A stretch of DNA of 64,000 nt from Hyunsoonleella flava (GCF_004310325.1 NZ_SIRT01000006.1:62001-126000); one strand, 5' to 3'. Counted from the first letter of the stretch, positions 26,631-36,410 are shown. The notes: a model not told the origin generated them from the sequence alone. A program made the numbers and translations.

Positions 26631-26638
26631 TATATTTG
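26631..26638 (+). promoter_or_regulatory. -7 promoter element of fic (TATATTTG)
   Basis: TATATTTG matches the Bacteroidota -7 consensus TANNTTTG. Transcription would start about 5-8 nt later, at or next to the GTG start at 26643, so the mRNA would be leaderless or nearly so. No clear -33 TTTG is seen. Confidence 0.5.
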
Positions 26639-26642
26639 TGGT

Positions 26643-27596
26643 GTGTGGGATATAGATGTTACATACAGGCAAGACTTAAATGAAACGTTTCAGCGGTTAT
26701 TTGATAAAGTAGCTACTCTAGAAAGAGCTAGACCGCTGCCTAATATAGCTTTGCAAAAAATTAAGGAAGCTTTATCTATTGAATGGACTTACAATTCCAA
26801 TAGTATCGAGGGTAACACATTGAGTTTACGGGAAACCCAAATGGTATTGCAAGAGGGCGTTACAATTAAAGGAAAATCTTTAAGGGAACATTTTGAGGCT
26901 AAAAACCACGAAACAGCCATAAACCATCTGTATACTTTAGTTTCTAAAGGTTATAAGCTTAATGAAAAGGATATTTTAGCGCTTCATGCATTAGTGTTGC
27001 GTTCCATAGAAGATGACTTCGCAGGAAGATTAAGAAACGCTGGTGTTAGAATTTCTGGTGCCAATTTTATACCTCCAAACGCTCGTAAAGTATCTCAATT
27101 ATTAGACGATCTTGTACATTTCGTAACAACAAATCCGTTGGGTTTAAATGTTATAGAATTGGCTACAGTATTTCACCATAAGTTTGTGTGGATACATCCT
27201 TTTTTTGATGGTAATGGTAGAACGGTACGTTTAGCCATGAACTTAATTTTAATGGCGCATGGTTTTCCTCCTGCTATCATTTTAAAAAATGATAGAAAGA
27301 AGTATTACGATGCTTTAAATATGGCTAATAAAGGCAACTATTCTAAGTTAATGCTTTTAATATGTCAGTCTTTAGAACGTACCCTGAATATTTATTTAAG
27401 TGCCTTACCTGATAGCACAGAAGAGTATCAAATAATCTCAGATATCGTGGAAGAGCCCGATGTACATTACGGGCAAGAATATATTAGTTTATTGGCAAGA
27501 CAAGGCAAAATTGATGCCCATAAAGAAGGGCGCAATTGGTACACTACCAAAAAGGCTATTGAGGATTACATCAAAAAAAGAAAGCGTAAACGTTGA
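26643..27596 (+). CDS. Fic family protein (class II, with C-terminal DNA-binding-like tail)
   Basis: Predicted adenylyltransferase (AMPylation of a protein target) of 317 residues. The catalytic loop HPFFDGNGRTVRLAM is intact (about 188-203), with His and the GNGR phosphate-binding residues. An N-terminal inhibitory motif SNSIEGNT (about 57-63) matches (S/T)xxxE(G/N) of class II Fic proteins, so activity should be auto-inhibited. The C-terminus (about 265-317; YISLLARQGKIDAHKEGRNWYTT) resembles an excisionase/MerR-like helix-turn-helix with a basic end (KKRKRKR). GTG start: no ATG is available before the conserved core. It has its own operator-like inverted repeat and no antitoxin gene beside it. 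Confidence 0.92.
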   Translation: MWDIDVTYRQDLNETFQRLFDKVATLERARPLPNIALQKIKEALSIEWTYNSNSIEGNTLSLRETQMVLQEGVTIKGKSLREHFEAKNHETAINHLYTLVSKGYKLNEKDILALHALVLRSIEDDFAGRLRNAGVRISGANFIPPNARKVSQLLDDLVHFVTTNPLGLNVIELATVFHHKFVWIHPFFDGNGRTVRLAMNLILMAHGFPPAIILKNDRKKYYDALNMANKGNYSKLMLLICQSLERTLNIYLSALPDSTEEYQIISDIVEEPDVHYGQEYISLLARQGKIDAHKEGRNWYTTKKAIEDYIKKRKRKR

Positions 27597-27602
27597 AACT
27601 AA

Positions 27603-27659
27603 AACTCCTATAGCGAACAAAACGTTATTGTGGCCAGAGAGGGTGTTAAGGATTTTTAG
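27603..27659 (+). pseudogene. Remnant of a LytTR response-regulator gene (3' end only)
   Basis: Reads N-SYSEQNVIVAREGVKDF followed by a stop, against SYNEQEVIVARERVKDF near the end of the intact regulator encoded at 25830. Over 54 aligned nt about 44 match. Many differences are in third codon positions, so this looks like the tail of a diverged homologue rather than a fresh duplication. It lies 7 nt after the fic stop. Confidence 0.75.
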
Positions 27660-27781
27660 GGGTGATTTGGAGTGGTTTTTTTATTTTTCGTTAACGAGTT
27701 CAAGGATATGCCTCGTTGTTAATGACTTATATCCCCCGTTAACGAAGGTAGCTGAAAATTTTCACAAAGTCAATTATAAAA

Positions 27782-28954
27782 TTACTCGTCCACCCGATTT
27801 TCATCAAAGGCAGAGGGTAATAATTTTGGTATAAATTTTACTACCAAAGGCAATAGTAAAGCACCTCCAGGCAACATAAAAATAGCCAAACTTGGTATGG
27901 ATTTAAAAATATCCAAAAGTTGCTCCTGCACTTTTTGCTGTTCTTCTTTGTTTAAATCCCGCACTGTAGATTGTGTGAGCAACACCATCAATTCTTTGCT
28001 GTCCTTTAGCTCTTGGTACAAGCGTTTGCTGTTTCGTGTAATCAGCTTTTTTACCATTTTGCTAGAGTTATTGTAAAAACTCTGCACTACGTTTTTTGAG
28101 CTTAAAAGTGCAATATTGTCCTTGTTTAGCGTATAAAACAGGTTTACAATTTTAATGGCGTGGTTTATTCTAGATATGGGCAATTGCAAATCCATACCTA
28201 GCTTTTCCAAGAAATGTTGCTCGTCAATATCAATGGTTTGGTCGCTCCAGGTCGCCATACATGCCAAATCAAGAATATAGTAACGCTCTTCTTCGGATGA
28301 TACATAACTTACGGCCTTCTCATAACCTAAATTTGCGTTGGCATTAAACCGTAATGATGATTGAAACAACTTAATTAAACTCTCATCATAATCGTTCTTC
28401 TCCTCCTTTGAATTTAAAACATCCAATGAAATCGTAACGATTGCTGCTTCCAATTTTTTGATATAGTCAATAGAGAACGCATTTTTGGATAGATACTGCT
28501 GATATGCCAAAACATCTACATACAGTAGGGCATTTATAATAAAATAATTAAAGTTTTTAGTGAGAATATTGGCATCAATTTGAATGCGCTTATGGATGAT
28601 TTTTTCAAGTTGCTCACTAGATTTTGTACCGCCCAACAAATCTTTAAAAAACGATAGTTTTATATCGCTTATCTCTGAATAAAAATTGATGACACTTTCT
28701 ACAAAAGGCAGTTTGCAACTGGAATTATAATGGGCATAATATAATGCTAAGCATAGGTTGACCTTGCATATTTCCTCTTCTTGTAGGTCGCCTTTGGGAA
28801 CTATTTGGGTAACAATATCTTGATTACTGCCATAAATGAAGCCACAACTCCTGAGCGCATCATAAAACTCCTCGCGAGTAAACTTTAAAAAAAGGTTATT
28901 TAAAGCTAACTCGCTTTCAAGTTTTTTTATCCAACCTGATGCTGATGGGTTCAT
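27782..28954 (-). CDS. LETM1-like (LETM1-related biofilm-associated) protein
   Basis: Protein of 390 residues found widely in flavobacteria. Most of the chain is helical with no signal peptide. A TerB-like acidic region is seen at about 225-260 (CMATWSDQTIDIDEQHFLEKLG). The C-terminus (about 325-385; RDLNKEEQQKVQEQLLDIFK then IPSLAIFMLPGGALLLPLVVK) is the LETM1-like ribosome-binding-domain signature with one membrane segment. The name comes from mitochondrial LETM1 relatives; the bacterial role is unclear. Convergent with fic; the gap between holds CGTTAACGA palindromes at 27689 and 27737. Confidence 0.82.
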   Translation of the reverse strand: MNPSASGWIKKLESELALNNLFLKFTREEFYDALRSCGFIYGSNQDIVTQIVPKGDLQEEEICKVNLCLALYYAHYNSSCKLPFVESVINFYSEISDIKLSFFKDLLGGTKSSEQLEKIIHKRIQIDANILTKNFNYFIINALLYVDVLAYQQYLSKNAFSIDYIKKLEAAIVTISLDVLNSKEEKNDYDESLIKLFQSSLRFNANANLGYEKAVSYVSSEEERYYILDLACMATWSDQTIDIDEQHFLEKLGMDLQLPISRINHAIKIVNLFYTLNKDNIALLSSKNVVQSFYNNSSKMVKKLITRNSKRLYQELKDSKELMVLLTQSTVRDLNKEEQQKVQEQLLDIFKSIPSLAIFMLPGGALLLPLVVKFIPKLLPSAFDENRVDE

Positions 28955-29020
28955 TGTCTTCTATTAGGAAAAGTAAAAGTAAACTTTTATTGAAAACTAA
29001 AGAATGCCTTTTTAATTGAA

Positions 29021-31138
29021 TTAGTCAATTAATATTTCTAAAATCTTTATCGCAGCTTCACCAATTTTGGTACCAGGGCCAAAAACTGCCAAGGCACCAG
29101 CATCAAATAAAAACTGATAATCCTGTTTAGGAATAACACCACCAACAATAACCATAATGTCATCACGTCCATAATTCTTCAATTCCTCAATAACTTGCGG
29201 TACTAAGGTTTTGTGTCCTGCAGCTTGGGAAGATACTCCCAGAATATGCACATCATTTTCAACGGCTTGTTTGGCAGCTTCTTTTGGTGTTTGGAATAAC
29301 GGACCAATATCAACATCAAAACCAATATCTGCATAACCCGTAGCCACTACTTTTGCACCACGATCATGACCATCTTGTCCCATTTTTGCTATCATAATAC
29401 GAGGTCTGCGACCTTCTTGCTCAGCAAAAACATCGGCTAGTTGTTGCGCTTTTTTAAATGTGTCGTCGTTTTCTATGGCTTTACTGTACACCCCTGAGAA
29501 TGATTTTATTTGTGCTTTGTGTCTTCCAAATTCTGCTTCAAGCGCATCGCTTATTTCACCTAAAGTGGCACGTTCTCTTGCAGCTTCAACAGCTAAAGCT
29601 AATAAATTTTCTTGTCCCGTTTTAGCAGCTTCAGTTAATTTTGATAGAGCAGCCTTAACTTTATCTGAGTTTCTAGTAGATTTAATATGCTTTAAACGTT
29701 CAATTTGCGAATGTCGCACGGTTTGATTGTCTACTTCCAAGGTAGAAATAGCATCTTCTTTTTCTAGTTGATATTTATTAACGCCAACGATAATATCTTG
29801 TCCAGCATCAATTCTAGCTTGTTTTCTTGCCGCAGCTTGTTCAATTCTTAATTTAGGAATACCCGCTTCAATGGCTTTGGTCATGCCTCCTAAATCTTCA
29901 ATTTCTTGAATAAGCGCCCATGCTTTTTCGGCAATATCATGTGTGAGCTTTTCAACATAATAGCTACCTGCCCAAGGGTCGACAGTCTTGGTTATTTTGG
30001 TTTCTTCCTGTAAATATATTTGTGTATTTCTAGCAATACGCGCTGAAAAATCAGTTGGTAATGCGATAGCTTCATCTAAGGCGTTGGTATGTAAACTTTG
30101 GGTGCCGCCAAAAGCTGCAGCAGCTGCTTCAATAGTGGTTCTGGCAACATTGTTAAACGGATCTTGCTCTGTTAAACTCCAGCCTGAAGTTTGACAGTGC
30201 GTGCGCAACGCCAATGATTTGGGGTTTTTAGGGTTGAATTGCTTTACAATTTTTGCCCATAACATTCTAGCAGTACGCATTTTGGCAATTTCCATAAAGT
30301 GGTTCATGCCAATGGCCCAAAAGAACGATAGGCGAGGGGCAAAGGTATCAATATCCATACCTGCTTTAAGTCCGGTTTTTAAATACTCCAAACCATCTGC
30401 CAAGGTGTATGCCAACTCTATGTCACAGGTTGCACCAGCTTCTTGCATGTGGTAACCAGAAATACTAATGCTATTAAATTTGGGCATGTTTTTACTGGTG
30501 AATTCAAAAATATCAGAAATGATTTTCATGGAAGGCGTGGGCGGATAGATATAGGTATTACGTACCATAAATTCCTTTAAAATATCATTTTGAATAGTGC
30601 CCGAAAGTTGTTCCAGTTGTACACCCTGTTCTTCTGCAGCAACAATATAAAACGCCATAATGGGCAGAACTGCACCATTCATGGTCATGGAAACCGACAT
30701 TTTATCCAGAGGAATTTGGTCGAAAAGTATTTTCATATCCTCAACAGAATCTATGGCAACTCCAGCTTTTCCAACGTCGCCTACTACACGTTCATGATCG
30801 GAATCATAACCGCGATGTGTTGCCAAATCAAAAGCCACGGAAAGTCCTTTTTGTCCTGCTGCTAAATTTCTTCTGTAAAATGCGTTACTCTCTTCAGCAG
30901 TACTAAAGCCAGCGTATTGGCGGATAGTCCATGGTCGGCGTACATGCATGGTACTATATGGCCCGCGCAAATAGGGTGGAATACCAGCTGCGAAATCCAA
31001 ATGATGAACACTCTCAAGATCATTTTTTGAGTAAACTGACTTCACATCAATACCCTCGGCAGTAGAAAATGTATTGACATCCGACTTGTGTTTCAAACCA
31101 TTTGACTTAATCTCGATATGTTGCAGGTTTTTGCGCAT
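29021..31138 (-). CDS. scpA: Methylmalonyl-CoA mutase, large (catalytic) subunit
   Basis: B12-dependent interconversion of succinyl-CoA and (R)-methylmalonyl-CoA. The 705-residue protein has the TIM-barrel catalytic domain (about 40-560; [39 protein letters not shown]) and a C-terminal cobalamin-binding domain (about 575-705) with the cobalt-ligand motif [10 protein letters not shown] (about 587-596). Its ATG overlaps the stop of the upstream lipoprotein gene (TAATG). The small subunit is encoded two genes upstream at 32474. Confidence 0.96.
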   Translation of the reverse strand: MRKNLQHIEIKSNGLKHKSDVNTFSTAEGIDVKSVYSKNDLESVHHLDFAAGIPPYLRGPYSTMHVRRPWTIRQYAGFSTAEESNAFYRRNLAAGQKGLSVAFDLATHRGYDSDHERVVGDVGKAGVAIDSVEDMKILFDQIPLDKMSVSMTMNGAVLPIMAFYIVAAEEQGVQLEQLSGTIQNDILKEFMVRNTYIYPPTPSMKIISDIFEFTSKNMPKFNSISISGYHMQEAGATCDIELAYTLADGLEYLKTGLKAGMDIDTFAPRLSFFWAIGMNHFMEIAKMRTARMLWAKIVKQFNPKNPKSLALRTHCQTSGWSLTEQDPFNNVARTTIEAAAAAFGGTQSLHTNALDEAIALPTDFSARIARNTQIYLQEETKITKTVDPWAGSYYVEKLTHDIAEKAWALIQEIEDLGGMTKAIEAGIPKLRIEQAAARKQARIDAGQDIIVGVNKYQLEKEDAISTLEVDNQTVRHSQIERLKHIKSTRNSDKVKAALSKLTEAAKTGQENLLALAVEAARERATLGEISDALEAEFGRHKAQIKSFSGVYSKAIENDDTFKKAQQLADVFAEQEGRRPRIMIAKMGQDGHDRGAKVVATGYADIGFDVDIGPLFQTPKEAAKQAVENDVHILGVSSQAAGHKTLVPQVIEELKNYGRDDIMVIVGGVIPKQDYQFLFDAGALAVFGPGTKIGEAAIKILEILID

Positions 31139-31794
31139 TATCTAATTACGGTTTTCTCAATAAATTGATTGTAATTTTCGAGTGTATTTGAATATATATT
31201 CATGCTCAAAGTTTTAGAATTTGAAGATATAATATACATCGTGTTGTAATAAGTATAATTGTCTTCTTTCGAAAGTTCGTAAACAGCTTTAAAAACTTTG
31301 GTTTTAGCATTTCCAGAATATCTACCTTGAAGTTTTTTACATTCGCTACCTAAAGCAAAAGCATAATCGGCGCATTGATTAGATAAAAAACCCAATAGAA
31401 ACGAAGATTCATTTTTACTGAATGGCATATACTTGTGCATCTTAACCGTTATTAAAGTAGAAGACGCGATATCTTTAAAGTAGTATGTACTGCCTTTTGA
31501 GAATTTTAAGTAATTAAACCGTTTTTTCTCTATTTGTTTTTCGTTAGAATCAGGTAATGCATCTATCAATTCACCATATGTTTCTTCACTAAATTCTTGA
31601 AAATACACAGGTAGAAATAGTTTTATATTATCTTCTTTTAGTTCAAAATAATCCCCTGGTAATGTTTCCTTGTCAATTTGAGACTGGGTTTTCTCTTTAC
31701 ACGATGTCGAACTGATGACACATATAAATAGAACTAGAGTTTTATTAAAAACATCTAATATTGATTTTGCTATATGTTGGTTGCATGTTCTCAA
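31138..31794 (-). CDS. Hypothetical lipoprotein between the mutase subunit genes
   Basis: Protein of 218 residues with an N-terminal hydrophobic segment (about 14-32) and a lipobox-like STSC at about 31, so probably an outer-membrane-facing lipoprotein. The body is mixed alpha/beta with repeated Y/F ([40 protein letters not shown]). I do not recognise the family. It is 5 nt after the preceding lipoprotein gene and coupled to scpA by a one-base overlap. Confidence 0.65.
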   Translation of the reverse strand: MRTCNQHIAKSILDVFNKTLVLFICVISSTSCKEKTQSQIDKETLPGDYFELKEDNIKLFLPVYFQEFSEETYGELIDALPDSNEKQIEKKRFNYLKFSKGSTYYFKDIASSTLITVKMHKYMPFSKNESSFLLGFLSNQCADYAFALGSECKKLQGRYSGNAKTKVFKAVYELSKEDNYTYYNTMYIISSNSKTLSMNIYSNTLENYNQFIEKTVIR

Positions 31795-31799
31795 AACTA

Positions 31800-32468
31800 T
31801 TAATGGTCATGTCCAGCATGTGGATCATTTTGCTGTGTTGGTGGTGGGATTTTATTAAAATCAACCGGTGGTTCTGGTTTTTCAGAAACTTGTGATAAAT
31901 CTACATCAAATAATTTTCCATAATAAAACTCTAAAGCCACATAAGCCGATAAATACTTGTCGCGAATAGCAGCTCCATAGTTAGATTGTAGGGCAGGTCC
32001 AAATAATTTCGGGCTCATGCTATTGGTTTCAATTAATGCATTAAATGTTGTCTTTAGGCTTTTATCAATCATGTTATTCGAGATACATTCCACAACAGCG
32101 CTGTTGTAATTTAAGCGTGTATCTGGGTTGCTGGTATCCCATAACTCTGATCTAGATTTTAATACCTCAAAAATTTTGGCAGAATGTGGGGATACCACGT
32201 CCGTATATTTTATTCGGTTGTATAAGACATTACGAATAAATTGTGAATACGCTCGCGTTAGATTAGGATTGGTTTTTCCGTAGGCTTTTAAAATATCATC
32301 TTCAAAAGAAAAAAGGGCTTCGTTTAATAGTTTTAAATCAAATTGATCACAGTTTAATATAATGCCTTTATCAGAAAATTTATAATCCTCTAGGGTTTTC
32401 TCTTCTGCCTCTTTTTTACAACTAAACAAAGCGATGATCGCGAAAAATGCAACAAATTTTAATTTCAT
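31800..32468 (-). CDS. Hypothetical lipoprotein with His-rich C-terminus
   Basis: Protein of 222 residues with a lipoprotein signal peptide (MKLKFVAFFAIIALFSCKK, lipid on Cys about 17), a helical body, a proline-rich stretch (PEPPVDFNKIPPPTQQ) and the ending DPHAGHDH, a likely metal-binding tail. Family not recognised. It lies 5 nt downstream of scpB and 5 nt upstream of the next lipoprotein, inside the mutase operon. Confidence 0.7.
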   Translation of the reverse strand: MKLKFVAFFAIIALFSCKKEAEEKTLEDYKFSDKGIILNCDQFDLKLLNEALFSFEDDILKAYGKTNPNLTRAYSQFIRNVLYNRIKYTDVVSPHSAKIFEVLKSRSELWDTSNPDTRLNYNSAVVECISNNMIDKSLKTTFNALIETNSMSPKLFGPALQSNYGAAIRDKYLSAYVALEFYYGKLFDVDLSQVSEKPEPPVDFNKIPPPTQQNDPHAGHDH

Positions 32469-32473
32469 AATAC

Positions 32474-33841
32474 TTACTCTTTTTTTAATCGTTCTTGTTC
32501 TAAACTTTCGGTTAAACGTTTTTCTATTATTGGTGTTATTAAGGTTTTTCTCTTTTCAATTTTTAAAAAAGGAGAGATTTCTAAATCGCCCTTCATTTTA
32601 TCATTGGGATTTGGATGTTTATTACTGCCAAGAATAACTTCACTTCCGTTATCAAATTGCTCTTGTTCTTTAGTAGCACTTTCTTTTATTTTTCGTTGAA
32701 TTGTCCCGTCTTTTAATTGTTTTAAAAACCCACCATTGGCTTCTATGTGTTTGAACAGTTTAAGCGCTTTTTCTGCTAGTTGCTGTGTGATTGATTCAAT
32801 ATAATAACTACCGTCGGCGGCATTATCAACTGCATCAAAATAACTTTCATGCTTTAAAATCAGCAATTGATTTCTCGCAATTCTCGACCCAAATTCGTTG
32901 TTCTTATGAAATAGCGCATCATATGGTAAATTACTAATGGTATCGGCTCCTCCTAAAACAGCGCTCATGCATTCCGTGGTAGTTCTTAGCATATTAGTGT
33001 TGTAATCGTAAATAGCCTTATTGCGCTTTGAGGGTTTTGCAAAAATAATACACTCATAGGGTTGCTCATAGGCATCGTTTAGCGTTTCGAAAAGTATGCG
33101 CAACGCTCTTAATTTTGCAATTTCAAAAAAATAATTTGAGCCTAAAGCAACATTAAAAACAACATTGTATTTTGATGTTTTGTCTAGTGTGGTGTTTTCC
33201 AAATGATTGAAATATTCATTAGCATGTGCCATGGCATAGGCCAATTGCTGCACCATATTAGCTCCAGAATTTTGGGATAATTGAGTGTTTACCGTTATTG
33301 TTTTGGTGTGAGCTGTACAATCTTCAAATTTTGAAAAATCTTCTTTTAAGTTTGAATACCAATTACCGGTTTTAGCTAGATTGCCGATGATATCATTTTG
33401 AATAAAAAGACCTGCTTTTGCTGATAATGAATTAAGTTGTTTGACGACATCCACTGATAAAAACTGAAGCTCCACATAAATAGAAATATCATCTAAATTG
33501 ATATCGGATAATAGATGTTTAACAGAAATATTTTCAGAAGCACATATAAACTTTAAACTTTCCGCACCGTTTGCAATTGCAGAAAGCGCCAATTTATTTG
33601 CTTCTTTTTCATTTTCAACAACTATCGTTTCACATATTTTAAATTCTTTTGGAGTGGCTTTTAAACCTTTTGATGTTGTTTTAACATCCTCAGAATGATA
33701 AAACGGTTTTACTTGAATACCTTCGTTGCTCGTCCAAACAAGCGCGTCATTATAATCCGCGCCTTTTAGGTCAACTTGTATTTTTTGTTTCCATTGTTTA
33801 GCGGAAACAGGTTCAAATTCATTAAATAACGAGTTACTCAT
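32474..33841 (-). CDS. scpB: Methylmalonyl-CoA mutase, small (beta) subunit
   Basis: Non-catalytic partner of the large subunit at 29021. The 455-residue protein keeps the barrel fold (EFEPVSAKQWKQKIQVDLKG at the N-terminus, YDYNTNMLRTTTECMSAVLGGADTI at about 280) but lacks the cobalamin-binding domain with DxHxxG. That short form is usual for flavobacterial beta subunits. Its 5' end overlaps the FtsB-like gene by 8 nt. Confidence 0.92.
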   Translation of the reverse strand: MSNSLFNEFEPVSAKQWKQKIQVDLKGADYNDALVWTSNEGIQVKPFYHSEDVKTTSKGLKATPKEFKICETIVVENEKEANKLALSAIANGAESLKFICASENISVKHLLSDINLDDISIYVELQFLSVDVVKQLNSLSAKAGLFIQNDIIGNLAKTGNWYSNLKEDFSKFEDCTAHTKTITVNTQLSQNSGANMVQQLAYAMAHANEYFNHLENTTLDKTSKYNVVFNVALGSNYFFEIAKLRALRILFETLNDAYEQPYECIIFAKPSKRNKAIYDYNTNMLRTTTECMSAVLGGADTISNLPYDALFHKNNEFGSRIARNQLLILKHESYFDAVDNAADGSYYIESITQQLAEKALKLFKHIEANGGFLKQLKDGTIQRKIKESATKEQEQFDNGSEVILGSNKHPNPNDKMKGDLEISPFLKIEKRKTLITPIIEKRLTESLEQERLKKE

Positions 33842-34163
33842 TATCTTTTGTTTTTAAACTGTCTTCGTATTCAATAATAAAAATTTCCTCGTTCTCTCGT
33901 TTCATGTAGTATTCCTCACGAGCAAACTTTTCCAAACCTTGTTCTGAGCTTAATTTTTTAAACTCTTTATCGTCTTTCTCTTTTCCTTTTCGGTAGTATT
34001 CTTTTTCAGCCTTTAAATTCTTAATCTCAGTATTTAATTCATTATGAATAAACCAAGAATTGTCATCAAGAAAAATCATCCAAATTGCAAAAATCACCAA
34101 TCCAAGAATGTAGATATTCTTAAAAGGTTTTAAAAAGCGATGATTTAAATTGAATTTCTTCAT
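33834..34163 (-). CDS. Septum formation initiator (FtsB/DivIC-like) protein
   Basis: Bitopic protein of 109 residues: short basic cytoplasmic N-terminus, one membrane helix (about 18-36), a coiled coil (about 38-80; NELNTEIKNLKAEKEYYRKG) and the family end GLEKFAREEYYMKRENEEIFII. Members join FtsL and FtsQ in the divisome. It directly abuts the udk stop and overlaps scpB. Confidence 0.88.
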   Translation of the reverse strand: MKKFNLNHRFLKPFKNIYILGLVIFAIWMIFLDDNSWFIHNELNTEIKNLKAEKEYYRKGKEKDDKEFKKLSSEQGLEKFAREEYYMKRENEEIFIIEYEDSLKTKDNE

Positions 34164-34769
34164 TTATAATTTTTCATTGATAATAGTGCGAACGATATCT
34201 ATAGCCACGGTATTGTAATGGTTGTTTGGTATTATGATATCAGCATATTCTTTCATTGGTTCTATAAACTGGTCGTGCATGGGCTTTAATGTGGTTTTAT
34301 AACGTGTTAAAACTTCATCCAAGTCCCTGCCGCGTTCTGAAATATCACGTTTTAAACGTCGTATCAACCGTTCATCACTGTCGGCATGCACAAATATTTT
34401 AATATCGAACATATCCCGAAGCTCTGGATTGGTAAGGATTAAAATCCCTTCAATAATCATTACTTTTCGCGGGTGCGTTAAAATCGTGTCCCCAGTTCTA
34501 TTATGTTTAACGAATGAATATACAGGTTGGTGTATAGATTCGTTGTTTTTTAAGGCTTTTAAATGCTGAACCAGTAAATCAAAATCGATACTTCTAGGGT
34601 GATCGAAATTAATTTTTACGCGCTCGTCATAACTTAAATGCGATGTATCCTTGTAATAAGAATCTTGGGAAATGACACCCACTTCACCTTCAGGAAGTTC
34701 TTTTAGCAACTGATTTACAACCGTGGTTTTACCGCATCCAGTACCTCCCGCAATTCCTATGACCAACAT
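34164..34769 (-). CDS. udk: Uridine kinase
   Basis: Phosphorylates uridine and cytidine with GTP/ATP in pyrimidine salvage. The 201-residue protein has the P-loop GIAGGTGCGKTT (about 5-16), SQDSYYKD, the DHPRSIDFD substrate motif and the lid RRLKRDISERGRDLDEVL. Length is typical. It is followed without a gap by the FtsB-like gene. Confidence 0.95.
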   Translation of the reverse strand: MLVIGIAGGTGCGKTTVVNQLLKELPEGEVGVISQDSYYKDTSHLSYDERVKINFDHPRSIDFDLLVQHLKALKNNESIHQPVYSFVKHNRTGDTILTHPRKVMIIEGILILTNPELRDMFDIKIFVHADSDERLIRRLKRDISERGRDLDEVLTRYKTTLKPMHDQFIEPMKEYADIIIPNNHYNTVAIDIVRTIINEKL

Positions 34770-34833
34770 ATAATTCTTAGATTTTTAGGCTGAAAACAAA
34801 GTTAGTAAATGTAACATTATAAGATTGAAATTT

Positions 34834-35241
34834 CTACTGTTTTTTTACAGCAGCTACTTCTTCTTCTGTTACAATTTTAGTGTTAGAATTTCCCCAGCTA
34901 TTATTAATAAAGTTCATAACATCTGCAACTTCTTTATCATCTAAACCCATAGGGGTCATATTGCCATTGTAAGCCTTTCCATTTACGGTTATTTCACCTC
35001 TTTGACCGTATTTAATCGCTCTAATACTAGCTTCTCTGTTGTTTTGTAGATAATCTGACTTTGCCAATGGTGGATATGTTTTTTCTACGCCTTCACCATT
35101 TGCCATGTGGCAGTTGATACAAAAATCAGTATAAATTTCTTGCCCTCTTGTAATGCTCTCTTGTAAAGAATCTTGTTGGGTTATTGTAACAGCACCAAAT
35201 ATGGTTAAGCCACTAAATACAATTAATAGAAATATTTTCAT
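34834..35241 (-). CDS. Periplasmic c-type cytochrome
   Basis: Class I cytochrome c of 135 residues: signal peptide (MKIFLLIVFSGLTIFGAVT), heme motif CINCH (about 41-45) and a methionine ligand in NMTPMGL (about 94-98). It lies 12 nt downstream of the PQQ-dependent dehydrogenase gene and is the likely electron acceptor for it. Confidence 0.9.
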   Translation of the reverse strand: MKIFLLIVFSGLTIFGAVTITQQDSLQESITRGQEIYTDFCINCHMANGEGVEKTYPPLAKSDYLQNNREASIRAIKYGQRGEITVNGKAYNGNMTPMGLDDKEVADVMNFINNSWGNSNTKIVTEEEVAAVKKQ

Positions 35242-35253
35242 TGGATAATTTTT

Positions 35254-36387
35254 TTAAAATGAATCAGGAACAATTTTCACAATACCAACGCCTTCAACAC
35301 CAGCATATAAATATCCATCAGGCGCTTGTTTTATGTTTCTGAATCTGCCCAAACCTTCAAATAACTTTTCGCGTTTAGTGACTTTGTTATCTTTTACAAC
35401 TAAACGTTCTAAATATTGAAATTTAAGAGAACCAACTAACACACTACCTTGCCAATCTGGATAGTTATCCGAATACACAATTGCTATTCCACTGGGCGCA
35501 ATGGAAGGCACCCAATAAAATAGAGGCTGCTCCATGCCCTCTTTTTCGGTGATTTCGGTGAATTTTGTACCACTGTAGTTAATGCCATATGAAATTACCG
35601 GCCAGCCGTAATTATTACCTTTTTTAACAATATTTATTTCGTCGCCACCTTTAGGTCCATGCTCGTTTACCCAAATTTTACCAGTTTTAGGATGCATCAC
35701 CATACCTTGTGGATTACGATGCCCATAGCTAAAAATAGCACTTTTGGCATCAGCATTACCTACAAACGGATTGTCTTCTGGAACAGAGCCATCGTCATTA
35801 AGTCGGTAAATTTTGCCTCCGTCTCTTGTAATATCTTGCGGATTCACGTCACGATTTCCTCGGTCTCCAATTGAAAAATATAAATAACCTTCTTTGTCAA
35901 ATTCTATCCTAGAGCCCCAATGCTGCCCTTTTTTTGTGTTAGGCACCCCTTTGTAGAGATGTTCAATATCTGAAAGTGTACTTCCGTTAAGTTTCGCGCG
36001 AATAATTGCTGTATTGCCACCATCACCATCTCCTTCCGCAGAACCATAAGAGAAGTAAATCCAGCCGTTATTTTCATAATCTGGATGAAGTTTAATATCC
36101 ATTAAACCACCTTGACCTCTTACATATACTTCTGGTAATCCTTCAATAGTGTTTTTTTTACCATCTTTAAAATGAATGAGCGTTCCTGTTTTTTCTGTAA
36201 CAAGCATACTGCCATCTGGTAGAAATTCCATACCCCAAGGAATATTTAAATCTGGAACAACAACTTCAGTAACATAGTTAATTTTTGTAGGTGTTTCGGC
36301 TGAAATTTCAGAAGGTTGTTGTTGCGCACATGAGTATAAGCACATTAAGGTAAAAACTAAAATTGAGGTAAACTGTTTCATTTTCAT
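35254..36387 (-). CDS. PQQ-dependent sugar dehydrogenase (soluble GDH/YliI type), lipoprotein
   Basis: Beta-propeller aldose dehydrogenase of about 377 residues. Visible are the PQQ/calcium-site segments GMEFLPDGSMLVTEKTG, RGQGGLMDIKLHPDY, GSRIEFDKEGYLYFSIGDRG and YGHRNPQGMVMHP. A lipoprotein signal ends at LYSC, placing it in the periplasm or outer membrane. Start is uncertain: ATG at 36387 or 36381 gives a normal signal peptide; ATG at 36411 would overlap the TonB receptor stop (TAATG) but adds an unusual MYIYLNKL prefix. The gene follows a TonB receptor and precedes a cytochrome c, as one transcription unit. Confidence 0.9.
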   Translation of the reverse strand: MKMKQFTSILVFTLMCLYSCAQQQPSEISAETPTKINYVTEVVVPDLNIPWGMEFLPDGSMLVTEKTGTLIHFKDGKKNTIEGLPEVYVRGQGGLMDIKLHPDYENNGWIYFSYGSAEGDGDGGNTAIIRAKLNGSTLSDIEHLYKGVPNTKKGQHWGSRIEFDKEGYLYFSIGDRGNRDVNPQDITRDGGKIYRLNDDGSVPEDNPFVGNADAKSAIFSYGHRNPQGMVMHPKTGKIWVNEHGPKGGDEINIVKKGNNYGWPVISYGINYSGTKFTEITEKEGMEQPLFYWVPSIAPSGIAIVYSDNYPDWQGSVLVGSLKFQYLERLVVKDNKVTKREKLFEGLGRFRNIKQAPDGYLYAGVEGVGIVKIVPDSF

Positions 36388-36410
36388 TAATTTATTAAGG
36401 TAAATATACA

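Noticed and set aside
26643-27596. Fic gene as half of a toxin-antitoxin pair
   Set aside because: No small antitoxin gene lies on either side, and the inhibitory SxxxEG motif is inside the protein itself.
27689-27745. CGTTAACGA palindromes between fic and the LETM1-like gene as an operator pair
   Set aside because: The same short sequence occurs elsewhere (near 7200), and neither adjacent gene starts here, so there is no promoter to control.
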